A program made the position numbers and the translations under genes. This document shows, one piece after another, positions 25,940-33,463 of a DNA stretch of 36,876 nucleotides. Below the pieces are notes generated by a model. That model saw nothing but the letters and a program-made list of their open reading frames with translations, did no database searches and was not told the origin of the DNA. How positions within the stretch are numbered: the first letter of the stretch is position 1; the number at the start of each line of letters is the position of its first letter. This stretch comes from Halothiobacillus sp. (GTDB lineage: Bacteria > Pseudomonadota > Gammaproteobacteria > Halothiobacillales > Halothiobacillaceae), in the NCBI GenBank assembly GCA_023255735.1, contig JAGDVP010000029.1, forward strand, positions 1 to 36,876, read 5' to 3'.

Positions 25940-27197
25940 CCCCCTTGGTGCCAACCCAATGACAAAGCCCCCTTTCGATACGCACGAACAAGACATCATC
26001 ATCGTAGGTGGTGGTATGGTTGGCGGTGTTTTAGCCCATGCCCTCTCTCTTGAGGGATGGCGCGTCACTATTTTAGAGGCGGCCGAACCGGGCGCATCGG
26101 TGAGTTTCGATCATCGCTTAACCGCGCTATCTGATGCCTCATGGCGTTACTTGGATGCGTTAAATTTGGTGGATCAAACCACGGCTTGCGCCGCCCAAGC
26201 CATCAACGAGGTGCGCGTCGTGAATGCCAGCAACTTCGGCATGACCCGCATCACACGCGCCAACAATAACGGCGTAGCCCTTGGCCAAGTGATCGCAAAT
26301 CGGGCGATTGGCGCCGCTATTGAGCGTGCTGAACAGGCGCAGCCTAACGCGGTCGCCATAGCAAAAACCGGCAGCGTGCAGCGTTTACAACCGGCTCGCT
26401 ATATCAGTCATCAGGTGCAGGGCGAGCGCACTGAGCGCACCTCGGTGCAAGTGCTGTTTGATTTTCATGGCCAAACCCACCAATTAAGCGCAAGGCTTAT
26501 TATTGCAGCCGATGGCGCCGCATCGGCTGTGCGTGCTGCCAGCAATAAAACCGTCGGCACCAAAGCCTATGGCCAAACTGCGATTGTGTGCACGGCCAAG
26601 CCCGCCCAACCGCATCACGGCATCGCGTTTGAATGCTTTACAAAAAGCGGCCCTTTAGCCGTATTGCCCGCGCCGGCCGGACGGGTATCGCTGGTGTGGG
26701 TCAACCGCGATCCCGATATCACGGCGCTCATGGCATTAGATGATGCCGCCTATGCCGCCAAGCTTGATGCCGTATTTCGCCGAAGATTAGGCGGCTTTAC
26801 TGAACTCGCCCCACGCCATGCCTACCCGCTTGCGCTCATCACACTCGATGATTTAATTGCAGAACGGCTCGTAATTTTAGGCAATGCCGCTCACGCCCTG
26901 CACCCGGTGGCCGGGCAAGGGTTTAACCTGTGCCTGCGCGATGTTCGTGATTTAGTGGATGCGTTGCGCAGTGATCGGGGAGCGGCGGTTGACCCCGGCG
27001 ATGCCCAGCGCTTAGCCCGCTATGTTGATGGACGACGGGATGATTATCGCCGCACCATCGGCTTAACCGATCGGCTGGTGCGCGGCTTTAGTTTAGATAT
27101 TCCCGGTGCGGGCGCCATTCGCGGCGCGCTGTTATCGCTCACCGATGGCCTTGCCCCAATTAAAAATCGCCTGGTGCGTTTAACGCGCGGCATTTAA
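25932..27197 (+). CDS. ubiH: 2-octaprenyl-6-methoxyphenol hydroxylase UbiH
   Basis: A FAD monooxygenase of ubiquinone synthesis, peripheral to the inner membrane. The N-terminal dinucleotide motif DIIIVGGGMVGGVLAHAL, a middle LIIAADGAASAVRAA segment and the GNAAHALHPVAGQGFNLCLRD box are present. The NAAH-type wording of the last box is typical of UbiH rather than UbiI/UbiF. It begins inside the pepP stop; ATG 25962 is an alternative start. The C-terminus is normal. It is followed after 25 bp by a paralogue. Confidence 0.9.
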   Translation: MPNPLGANPMTKPPFDTHEQDIIIVGGGMVGGVLAHALSLEGWRVTILEAAEPGASVSFDHRLTALSDASWRYLDALNLVDQTTACAAQAINEVRVVNASNFGMTRITRANNNGVALGQVIANRAIGAAIERAEQAQPNAVAIAKTGSVQRLQPARYISHQVQGERTERTSVQVLFDFHGQTHQLSARLIIAADGAASAVRAASNKTVGTKAYGQTAIVCTAKPAQPHHGIAFECFTKSGPLAVLPAPAGRVSLVWVNRDPDITALMALDDAAYAAKLDAVFRRRLGGFTELAPRHAYPLALITLDDLIAERLVILGNAAHALHPVAGQGFNLCLRDVRDLVDALRSDRGAAVDPGDAQRLARYVDGRRDDYRRTIGLTDRLVRGFSLDIPGAGAIRGALLSLTDGLAPIKNRLVRLTRGI

Positions 27198-27222
27198 GGG
27201 CTTCTAACCCTAAGGATAAAAT

Positions 27223-28425
27223 ATGAACGCGCAAACCCAACCGCCTCGCCCGCAGCAAAGCCAATATGATGTCATCGTTGTAGGCGGTGGCATGGTGGGC
27301 GCAAGTATCGCGCTGGCGCTTGGGCAAATTGGCTGGCAAGTTGCGCTGGTTGAAGAAGAGCCCATCCCCACCCTGCCCGCTGCACACACCCCATTTGATA
27401 TCCGCGTATCGGCATTAGCGCCCAAAAGTATTGCATTTTTACAGCAATTAGGCGTTTGGCCCACCATCCGCCACACCCGCAGTGCGCCCTATCGCCGCAT
27501 GCGCGTATGGGATGCGGCCGGGCGGGGTGATGTGACCTTTCAAGCAGCCGATGTTGGCCTGCCGGAATTGGGGTACATCGTCGAAAATAGCCTGATTCAA
27601 GCCGCCTTGTGGCAAGCCATCCTCAACACCGACACCATCACCTGTTTGCGCCAAAGCCGCCCCACGCACTGGCATGTTGAAGGTAACAAGGCTCAGTTGT
27701 GCATCAACGGCGAGCGCCGCTTGAGCGCGCCGCTACTGATTGGGGCAGATGGTGCCAAATCTTGGGTGCGCACCGCAGTCGGTATCGAAGAAACGCACAG
27801 CGATTACGACACCGCCGCCCAAGTTTTAAGCGTGCTAACCGATTACCCCCAGCAAGACATCACCTGGCAGCGGTTTACCGCTACAGGCCCACAGGCATTT
27901 TTGCCCTTAGCAGGCAACCATGCCTCAGTCGTTTGGTATGACCAAATCGAGGCGGTAAAACAACGCCATGCGCTTACCGATGACGCCTTGCTCGCCCAAT
28001 TACAGGCCGAATTCCCCGCTGAATTGGGGCGCATCACCGCCATAGAAACGCGGGGTTATTTCCCTATTCGGCGCATGCACGCCACCCGCTACACCGCCCC
28101 GCGCGCCGTGATCTTAGGCGATGCCGCCCACACCATTCACCCGTTGGCAGGTCAAGGGGTCAATTTAGGTTTTTTTGATGTGATGGCGTTAATCGAATGC
28201 CTTAAAAATAGCGATGATCTAGGCGCGCCCAAAGCCCTAAACCGATATGAGCGATTGCGCCGAGGCGACAACCTCATCACCCAAACGGGCATGGATGTGT
28301 TTCATTACGGATTTCGCGCCCCCAACCCCGCGCTCGTCGGTACGCGGAATTTAGGCTTAACCTTGGTGGCCAACTTTGCTCCCTTGCGCAAAATGGTTGC
28401 CAACCTGGCCAGTGGCCAGCGTTAA
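27223..28425 (+). CDS. ubiI: UbiH/UbiF/VisC-family hydroxylase, UbiI position
   Basis: A second FAD hydroxylase of ubiquinone synthesis, 400 residues. Motifs: DVIVVGGGMVGASIALAL, the RVSALAPKSIAFLQQLG segment, LIGADGAKSWVR and GDAAHTIHPLAGQGVNLGFFD. The position after ubiH equals that of E. coli ubiI (visC), the C5 hydroxylase, but motifs alone do not separate UbiI from UbiF, so the ring position is uncertain. A good ribosome site (TAAGGA) lies six bases before the ATG. Confidence 0.85.
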   Translation: MNAQTQPPRPQQSQYDVIVVGGGMVGASIALALGQIGWQVALVEEEPIPTLPAAHTPFDIRVSALAPKSIAFLQQLGVWPTIRHTRSAPYRRMRVWDAAGRGDVTFQAADVGLPELGYIVENSLIQAALWQAILNTDTITCLRQSRPTHWHVEGNKAQLCINGERRLSAPLLIGADGAKSWVRTAVGIEETHSDYDTAAQVLSVLTDYPQQDITWQRFTATGPQAFLPLAGNHASVVWYDQIEAVKQRHALTDDALLAQLQAEFPAELGRITAIETRGYFPIRRMHATRYTAPRAVILGDAAHTIHPLAGQGVNLGFFDVMALIECLKNSDDLGAPKALNRYERLRRGDNLITQTGMDVFHYGFRAPNPALVGTRNLGLTLVANFAPLRKMVANLASGQR

Positions 28426-28529
28426 ATGCCCAGTGATCACCCCTTTTTTGCACCGAATGCGCACTAAAAAACCCTATTTGTTGCGACAATCACCCATGCT
28501 TGATGGGTATTAGTGAGAAGGAACGCCCC

Positions 28530-28922
28530 ATGCGCCTAAACCTCGATGACTCCGGCCAGCGCTTTGTGGTGCGCGGCTTTACCGAAACCGCCGTGCGGAT
28601 TAATCAAGATGAGATCAGCATAAGTTTTCTCTTAACGCCGGAACAACTCATCGAACGCGTGCCGCTGCATACGGTTGCCGCATTGCAGGCAGGCGAATTA
28701 AATTGGCTTTATACCGATGCGCCCGAAGTGTTGATTATTGGCACGGGCTTACGCACCGTGCGCGCGCAACCCGCCGTGCAGGCTGAGCTGCTTCGCGCCG
28801 GTGTGGGCGTTGAGTTTATGGATACGGGCGCGGCATGCCGCACCTATACCGTGTTGGCCAGTGAACTTAGGCGGGTATCTTTGCTGGTCTTATTCCCTGA
28901 AGAAACAAGATTAACTAATTAA
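28530..28922 (+). CDS. Mth938-like domain protein (DUF498 family)
   Basis: A 130-residue protein of the Mth938-like fold, related to mitochondrial complex I assembly factor NDUFAF3. Seen: SGQRFVVRGFTETAVRINQD near the start, then VLIIGTGLRTVRAQPAVQAE and GVGVEFMDTGAACRTYTVLA. The bacterial role is not established. ATG 28530 is chosen because AAGGA lies eight bases upstream; the frame is open back to 28500. It is 15 bp upstream of ycaO and likely co-transcribed. A small 6 bp hairpin (28492-28508) precedes it. Confidence 0.8.
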   Translation: MRLNLDDSGQRFVVRGFTETAVRINQDEISISFLLTPEQLIERVPLHTVAALQAGELNWLYTDAPEVLIIGTGLRTVRAQPAVQAELLRAGVGVEFMDTGAACRTYTVLASELRRVSLLVLFPEETRLTN

Positions 28923-28937
28923 TTTAAAAAGGATTTT

Positions 28938-30692
28938 ATGTCTGAACACACATTTATTACCGGCAAAGATGCCGCCCTTGAAGATACCATCGCCCGCATC
29001 CAAGGCGCGCTTGCTGCGCTGGGGTTTGAAATTGAAGAAACCCGCTGGTTAAACCCCGTGCCGCATTGCTGGTCGGTGCATATTCGCGATACCCATTGCC
29101 CGATTTTATTCACCAACGGCAAAGGTGCGAGCAAAAAAGCCGCGCTGGCTTCAGCCTTAGGCGAGTTTGTGGAACGCCTGGCCTCGCAATATTTTTTTGG
29201 AGATTTCCATTGGCATCGCGGGCGAACCGCGCACGGCACCCATGACCCCAAAGAGCGCTGGTTTACCATTAATCAGCCGGGTATGCGCCCAGATGGCTTG
29301 CTTGATGAGGCGCTCTGGCGCCATTTCGAGGCCGATGCGTATCGCGTCACCACGGCTGATTGGCAAGATTTTAATAGCACGGTAGAAGATGCCCTGTGCG
29401 CCCTGCCCTTCACCCGTATGCGCGATGGCCACACGCTGTATTTTCCGGCCAATGTGGTGGGTAATTTATATGTGAGCAACGGTTTAACAGCCGGCAACAC
29501 CGTGTTTGAAGCGCGCACGCAGGGCTTATCGGAAGTATTCGAGCGGTTTGTCAAGAACCGTGTCATTAGCGAAGGCTTAGCCTTGCCGCAAATTCCCGAT
29601 GAGGTCGTGGCGGCATATCCCCATATTGCCGCGGCCATTAACGCCTTGCGCGGCCATGGTTTTGGTTTGCGCCTGATGGATGCTTCACTCGGCGGGCAAT
29701 TCCCTGTGATTTGCGTCACCCTGATTGATCCTAAAACACGCGGCGTGTTTGCCTCATTTGGCGCGCATCCAAGTTTTGAGGTGGCCTTTGAACGCACCGT
29801 CACAGAATTGCTCCAAGGCCGCGCCCTTGATGACCTGCACGGTTTTCACCCGCCCACCACCGATAGGGAATTAGTGTGCGATCCGCAAAATCTAGAGCTG
29901 CATTTTATTGATTCCTCTGGCTGGCTGGCGTGGCATTTTTTCCGTGATACGCCTGATTTTGCCTTCGTGCATTGGGATTTCACCGCCGAGAATAACGAAG
30001 CCGGCTTTACGCGCTTGTGCGCTATCGTCCAAGCGCAAGGCTTTGATGTCTATGTGGCCGATTATCCCCATGTGGGGCTTTATGCGTGCCGTATCTTGGT
30101 TCCCGGTATGTCGGAAGTTTATCCGGTTGATGAGCTCTATGAGCGTAACAACACCCAAGGCCGCGCGTTGGTGCCCTTTGTTGAGCGTTTGCAAGAATTA
30201 ACCGCGGCCGAACGCGGCCAATTATTTGAGGCCATTGAGGCGCTCGACCTCGATTGGCTAATGCCGGTAACCGATGTGATCGGCCTTGCCGCCGACCGAG
30301 GCTCCCCCTGGGAAAGCCTGCGGATAGGCGAGTTGCGTGCACTGGCTTTGTTCAGCCAAGCAAACTTCGATGATGGGGATGAACGCGAAGCCCTCCTCGA
30401 CTGGCTCGCCACCGTGCCCCCCATTCCCGAAGAGCGCACCGCCATCTACCAGGCGGCCGCCATGCTAAACCAGCTCCAGATGGCGAACCTAACCCCTGCG
30501 AGCGACTATGCAAGCACCCTCGCGTTAATGTACAACGCCCCTACCCGCACCGCCGCCCAACGTTTGCTGGATGGCACGGCGGGATTTTTGAACATTCCAA
30601 GCCTTGGAGCGCACTACGCCCACAGTGCCGCGCATCAAACCCTCATGGCCGCATTCAACCGAGCCTATGCGGCAAAAACCATCACAGGCTAA
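28938..30692 (+). CDS. ycaO: YcaO, E. coli type (ribosomal S12 methylthiotransferase accessory factor)
   Basis: A full-length YcaO of 584 residues, close to E. coli YcaO (586). The E. coli protein binds ATP and is reported to help RimO-dependent beta-methylthiolation of ribosomal protein S12. ATP/Mg ligands are in place: Glu76 and Glu79 in ALGEFVERLA, and Glu199 and Glu202 in GLSEVFERFVKNR. The start SEHTFITGKDAALEDTIARI and the C-terminal helical repeat domain are as in E. coli. No precursor-peptide gene or RiPP dehydrogenase is nearby, so a natural-product role is unlikely. AAAGGA precedes the ATG. It is followed after 2 bp by a MoxR gene. Confidence 0.93.
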   Translation: MSEHTFITGKDAALEDTIARIQGALAALGFEIEETRWLNPVPHCWSVHIRDTHCPILFTNGKGASKKAALASALGEFVERLASQYFFGDFHWHRGRTAHGTHDPKERWFTINQPGMRPDGLLDEALWRHFEADAYRVTTADWQDFNSTVEDALCALPFTRMRDGHTLYFPANVVGNLYVSNGLTAGNTVFEARTQGLSEVFERFVKNRVISEGLALPQIPDEVVAAYPHIAAAINALRGHGFGLRLMDASLGGQFPVICVTLIDPKTRGVFASFGAHPSFEVAFERTVTELLQGRALDDLHGFHPPTTDRELVCDPQNLELHFIDSSGWLAWHFFRDTPDFAFVHWDFTAENNEAGFTRLCAIVQAQGFDVYVADYPHVGLYACRILVPGMSEVYPVDELYERNNTQGRALVPFVERLQELTAAERGQLFEAIEALDLDWLMPVTDVIGLAADRGSPWESLRIGELRALALFSQANFDDGDEREALLDWLATVPPIPEERTAIYQAAAMLNQLQMANLTPASDYASTLALMYNAPTRTAAQRLLDGTAGFLNIPSLGAHYAHSAAHQTLMAAFNRAYAAKTITG

Positions 30693-30694
30693 CT

Positions 30695-31636
30695 ATGCAA
30701 GCGCCCACAACCCCACAACCCGCGCCCGAACGCCAAGCCCGAGCATTAAGCATCATTTGCGAAGTGGCGCGGGTGGTTATGGGCAAAGAAACTGTCATTC
30801 GCCAAGCCTTATGCAGCGTGCTGGCCGGTGGGCATTTATTACTTGAAGATGTGCCGGGCTTAGGCAAAACCACCCTCGCCCATGCCCTAGCGCGGTGCTT
30901 AGGCTTGCAGTTTCGAAGGCTGCAATTTACCGCCGACATGCTGCCTGCTGATATTTTAGGGGTATCGATTTTTGATACCCAAACCCGTGAATTTCGTTTT
31001 CAACCCGGCCCGATTTTCACGCAAGTTTTGCTCGCCGATGAAATCAATCGCGCCCCGCCCAAAGTACAAAGCGCGCTCTTAGAGGCCATGGAAGAACGGC
31101 AGGTTACGATTGAAGGCAAGCACTATGCCCTGCCCGAAACGTTTTTTGTGATTGCCACCCAAAATCCCGCGCATCAGCAAGGCACCTACCCTTTGCCCGA
31201 ATCTCAGCTTGATCGCTTCGCACTGGTGCTTGCAATGGGCTACCCCGACCCCGCCGTCGAGCGGGCGATGCTCCAAGGTCACGGTGGCCGCGCCCATATG
31301 CACGAGATAAAACCCTTGCTTGATGCCGGTGAATTAATGCAGATGCGCCAAGCGGTGCGCCGCGTTTTTGTGGCCGATCGGGTGATTAATTATGTGCAGC
31401 AATTGTTGCAAGCCAGCCGTAACATGCCCGAATTTACCACGGGGTTATCCCCCCGCGCCGGATTAATGCTGTTAAACCTTGCCCGCGCTTGGGCTTATAT
31501 CGACCAGCGAGATCATGTACTCCCAGATGATGTAAAAGCGGTATTTAAAGGCTTAAGTGAGCACCGCCTACCCCGCAGCACCTCCTCAAACGCCGAATCG
31601 AGCGCAGCCCTGCTCTTAAATCGCATCACCCCTTAA
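30695..31636 (+). CDS. MoxR-family AAA+ ATPase
   Basis: A 313-residue AAA+ ATPase. Walker A DVPGLGKTT (residues 52-60), Walker B LLADE (112-116), sensor 1 FFVIATQNPAHQQGTYPLPE and the LDRFALVLAMGYPD segment are all present, and the C-terminal lid domain follows. MoxR proteins act as chaperone-like ATPases and usually stand before DUF58 and VWA-domain genes. Here those partners are missing: the gene is tail-to-tail with bcsZ and overlaps it by 11 bp. It starts 2 bp after ycaO. Confidence 0.92.
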   Translation: MQAPTTPQPAPERQARALSIICEVARVVMGKETVIRQALCSVLAGGHLLLEDVPGLGKTTLAHALARCLGLQFRRLQFTADMLPADILGVSIFDTQTREFRFQPGPIFTQVLLADEINRAPPKVQSALLEAMEERQVTIEGKHYALPETFFVIATQNPAHQQGTYPLPESQLDRFALVLAMGYPDPAVERAMLQGHGGRAHMHEIKPLLDAGELMQMRQAVRRVFVADRVINYVQQLLQASRNMPEFTTGLSPRAGLMLLNLARAWAYIDQRDHVLPDDVKAVFKGLSEHRLPRSTSSNAESSAALLLNRITP

Positions 31637-32795
31637 ACCGCCGCGCCAAAGTATTTGTGCCCATCAAATAAGCCAAAGCAAATAATCCCAAATTATTGGG
31701 GTAGTAATCTTTGCTGACCAGCCCCGTTCGCCTAATTTCTTTATGAATTTCAGCAAGGTAAACATGCGCTTGATGATGATTTCCCACCGCGTTTAAATAG
31801 GGTATTAAAGCGGCTTTGAAGCCTAAGTTGCCCTCACCGGACGCTTGACCGGTTTGTGTGTTGACCCACTCGGGCGGATTGGGGTGGTCTTTGAGGTAAT
31901 GTGCCATCCCTTGCAGCAAGCCGTAATCGGTTGAACCGGCACCAACGGCATCAAGACCGGCACTCATGCCCTGCCACAAATACACCCGGATGGCATCATA
32001 ACCACCCATAACACCTTGCGGCGCTGGGCTGGCCTGCCCGGTGGCTGGGTCAATGGCGATCCAGTCGGGTGCAAAGCCTTTCGGCATCAGGGTGATTTGT
32101 TTCCGCTCAGCGGTGTGCTGCAAGTTATGCCAAGGCCCTGCGGGGTCAATCTCAGCCAAATACTGCATTTGAAACGCAGGCCAATAACTGGGATTTAACA
32201 CTATCCGTCCATCTAGCAAAACAAAGCCTTGCGCGCCCGGCAAGAGATAAAACCGCCCCCTGGGGCTTTGCCAGAGATCATGGCGGCAAATTAAAGCTAA
32301 CACGGCCAGACCCAGTGGCTCGTACCGCGAATCCGGCCAGCGCCGCCCTGCCTTGAGTAAGGCGTAAGCCAGCCAAAGATTGGCATCACTCGCATCATTG
32401 ACATCAAGCACACCCCAAGTGTGATCGGCGCGCTCACCCCACAACCAGGCGGGCAAATGCTGGCGTAAATCGCCTTGGGCGAGATTGTTTTCCGTCCAGG
32501 CGAGCACGCGATCAAACAGCGGGCGATCGTCGGCAACTAACGCAAAAAACAAGGCATAAGCTTGCCCTTCCGAGGTGGTGGCCGCTTGGCGCATGGGGTC
32601 GATCACCCGCCCATCTGCGCTAATAAATTTGGCCTGATAATGCTGCCAGAGCCGTTGCCAATCGCCGGTTACATCGATTGACCGCGCCTGCCACCAGCCG
32701 ATGCCGCACACCAAGATGAGTGCCACACCGAGGATAATCCAGCGCATTTGCCACGGTATGCGCCTAAAACAAACTTGAGGCGGAGAGGCTGGCAT
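31626..32795 (-). CDS. bcsZ: Endo-1,4-beta-glucanase BcsZ (glycoside hydrolase family 8)
   Basis: A cellulase found in cellulose synthase operons, acting on nascent cellulose in the periplasm. One N-terminal hydrophobic segment (residues 17-36) serves as signal or anchor. GH8 motifs match E. coli BcsZ: TSEGQAYALFFALVADD with the catalytic Glu76, then LPAWLWGERADHTWGVLD and NDASDANLW. ATG 32795 gives 389 residues and overlaps bcsS by 32 bp; ATG 32747, just before the hydrophobic stretch, is equally likely. The stop overlaps the moxR end. No bcsC follows. Confidence 0.92.
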   Translation of the reverse strand: MPASPPQVCFRRIPWQMRWIILGVALILVCGIGWWQARSIDVTGDWQRLWQHYQAKFISADGRVIDPMRQAATTSEGQAYALFFALVADDRPLFDRVLAWTENNLAQGDLRQHLPAWLWGERADHTWGVLDVNDASDANLWLAYALLKAGRRWPDSRYEPLGLAVLALICRHDLWQSPRGRFYLLPGAQGFVLLDGRIVLNPSYWPAFQMQYLAEIDPAGPWHNLQHTAERKQITLMPKGFAPDWIAIDPATGQASPAPQGVMGGYDAIRVYLWQGMSAGLDAVGAGSTDYGLLQGMAHYLKDHPNPPEWVNTQTGQASGEGNLGFKAALIPYLNAVGNHHQAHVYLAEIHKEIRRTGLVSKDYYPNNLGLFALAYLMGTNTLARRFKG

Positions 32796-33463
32796 AGGCG
32801 CGGGTCGGCTGATTGGGCTGGGCGCTCACACCCAATTCGGGGGTCAGCGAAATACCATGGCCGAGGTTGGCTTGAAAAAAAACGCCCGCGTTGCGCGATC
32901 GATAATTTACCCCGCCTGCTGCCGTCAGCACGGGGCCAATTTGCCAACGCCAATCCGGTTGATAGGCAAGTTTCGCCTGCGACCAGTACGCTTTGGGGCC
33001 GATGTCATAGGCGGCGCGGACACTGCTGATCCATTGGGGAGAAATTTCTGCTTGCCAATAAACGCCCGGGGTAAGCTTGCCCTGCCAACCCTTGGGATCG
33101 GTGGTAGGGATATCGGGGCTCACCTTAAAATGCTGCCCCGACTTTGAGCGATAACTCAAAGGTTTGGTTATTAACAACCGCGCTGTAGCCGAACCCCGCA
33201 CTGACACCGGGTGCGGTGACCCGAACCGTGACGGGGGCGCCATTGGCGGTGGTATTGTAGCGATAAGTGAGGTAGTCGGTGCCGGCCACGACAAACCAGC
33301 CCTGACCTAACTTGGCGCGGGGGAGCGGTTGCACGGCCCCTATAAAGCTGTAGCTTTGATCGGTGGTGACTTGCGTGCCGGCAAACACAACGCCCTCAGC
33401 CCGAGCGACGCCGGTTGCACCGCTCAAAAAAATGAACCCTATCAACAAATGAATTTTAGTCAT
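32764..33463 (-). pseudogene. bcsS: Cellulose biosynthesis protein BcsS-like, with a frameshift
   Basis: A predicted outer-membrane barrel of the BcsS family, split by a one-base shift. The first part (33463-33125) has a signal peptide ending ARA, reads to ELSLKVGAAF and stops. The second part in the next frame continues KVSPDIPTTDPKGWQGKLTP, has YWSQAKLAYQPDWRWQIGP and NYRSRNAGVFF, and ends in Phe. Removing one T from the T4 run (plus A4 at 33127-33130) joins them into about 232 residues. This may be a true mutation, a sequence error or a recoding site. The start overlaps the bcsB end by 8 bp. Confidence 0.68.

Noticed and set aside
29273-29803. 176-codon frame antisense to ycaO
   Set aside because: A shadow frame in GC-rich coding DNA; the plus strand encodes conserved YcaO throughout.
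28938-30692. YcaO as a RiPP (thiazole/oxazole) cyclodehydratase in a biosynthetic cluster
   Set aside because: It is a full-length E. coli-type YcaO, and no precursor peptide, E1-like partner, dehydrogenase or exporter is nearby.
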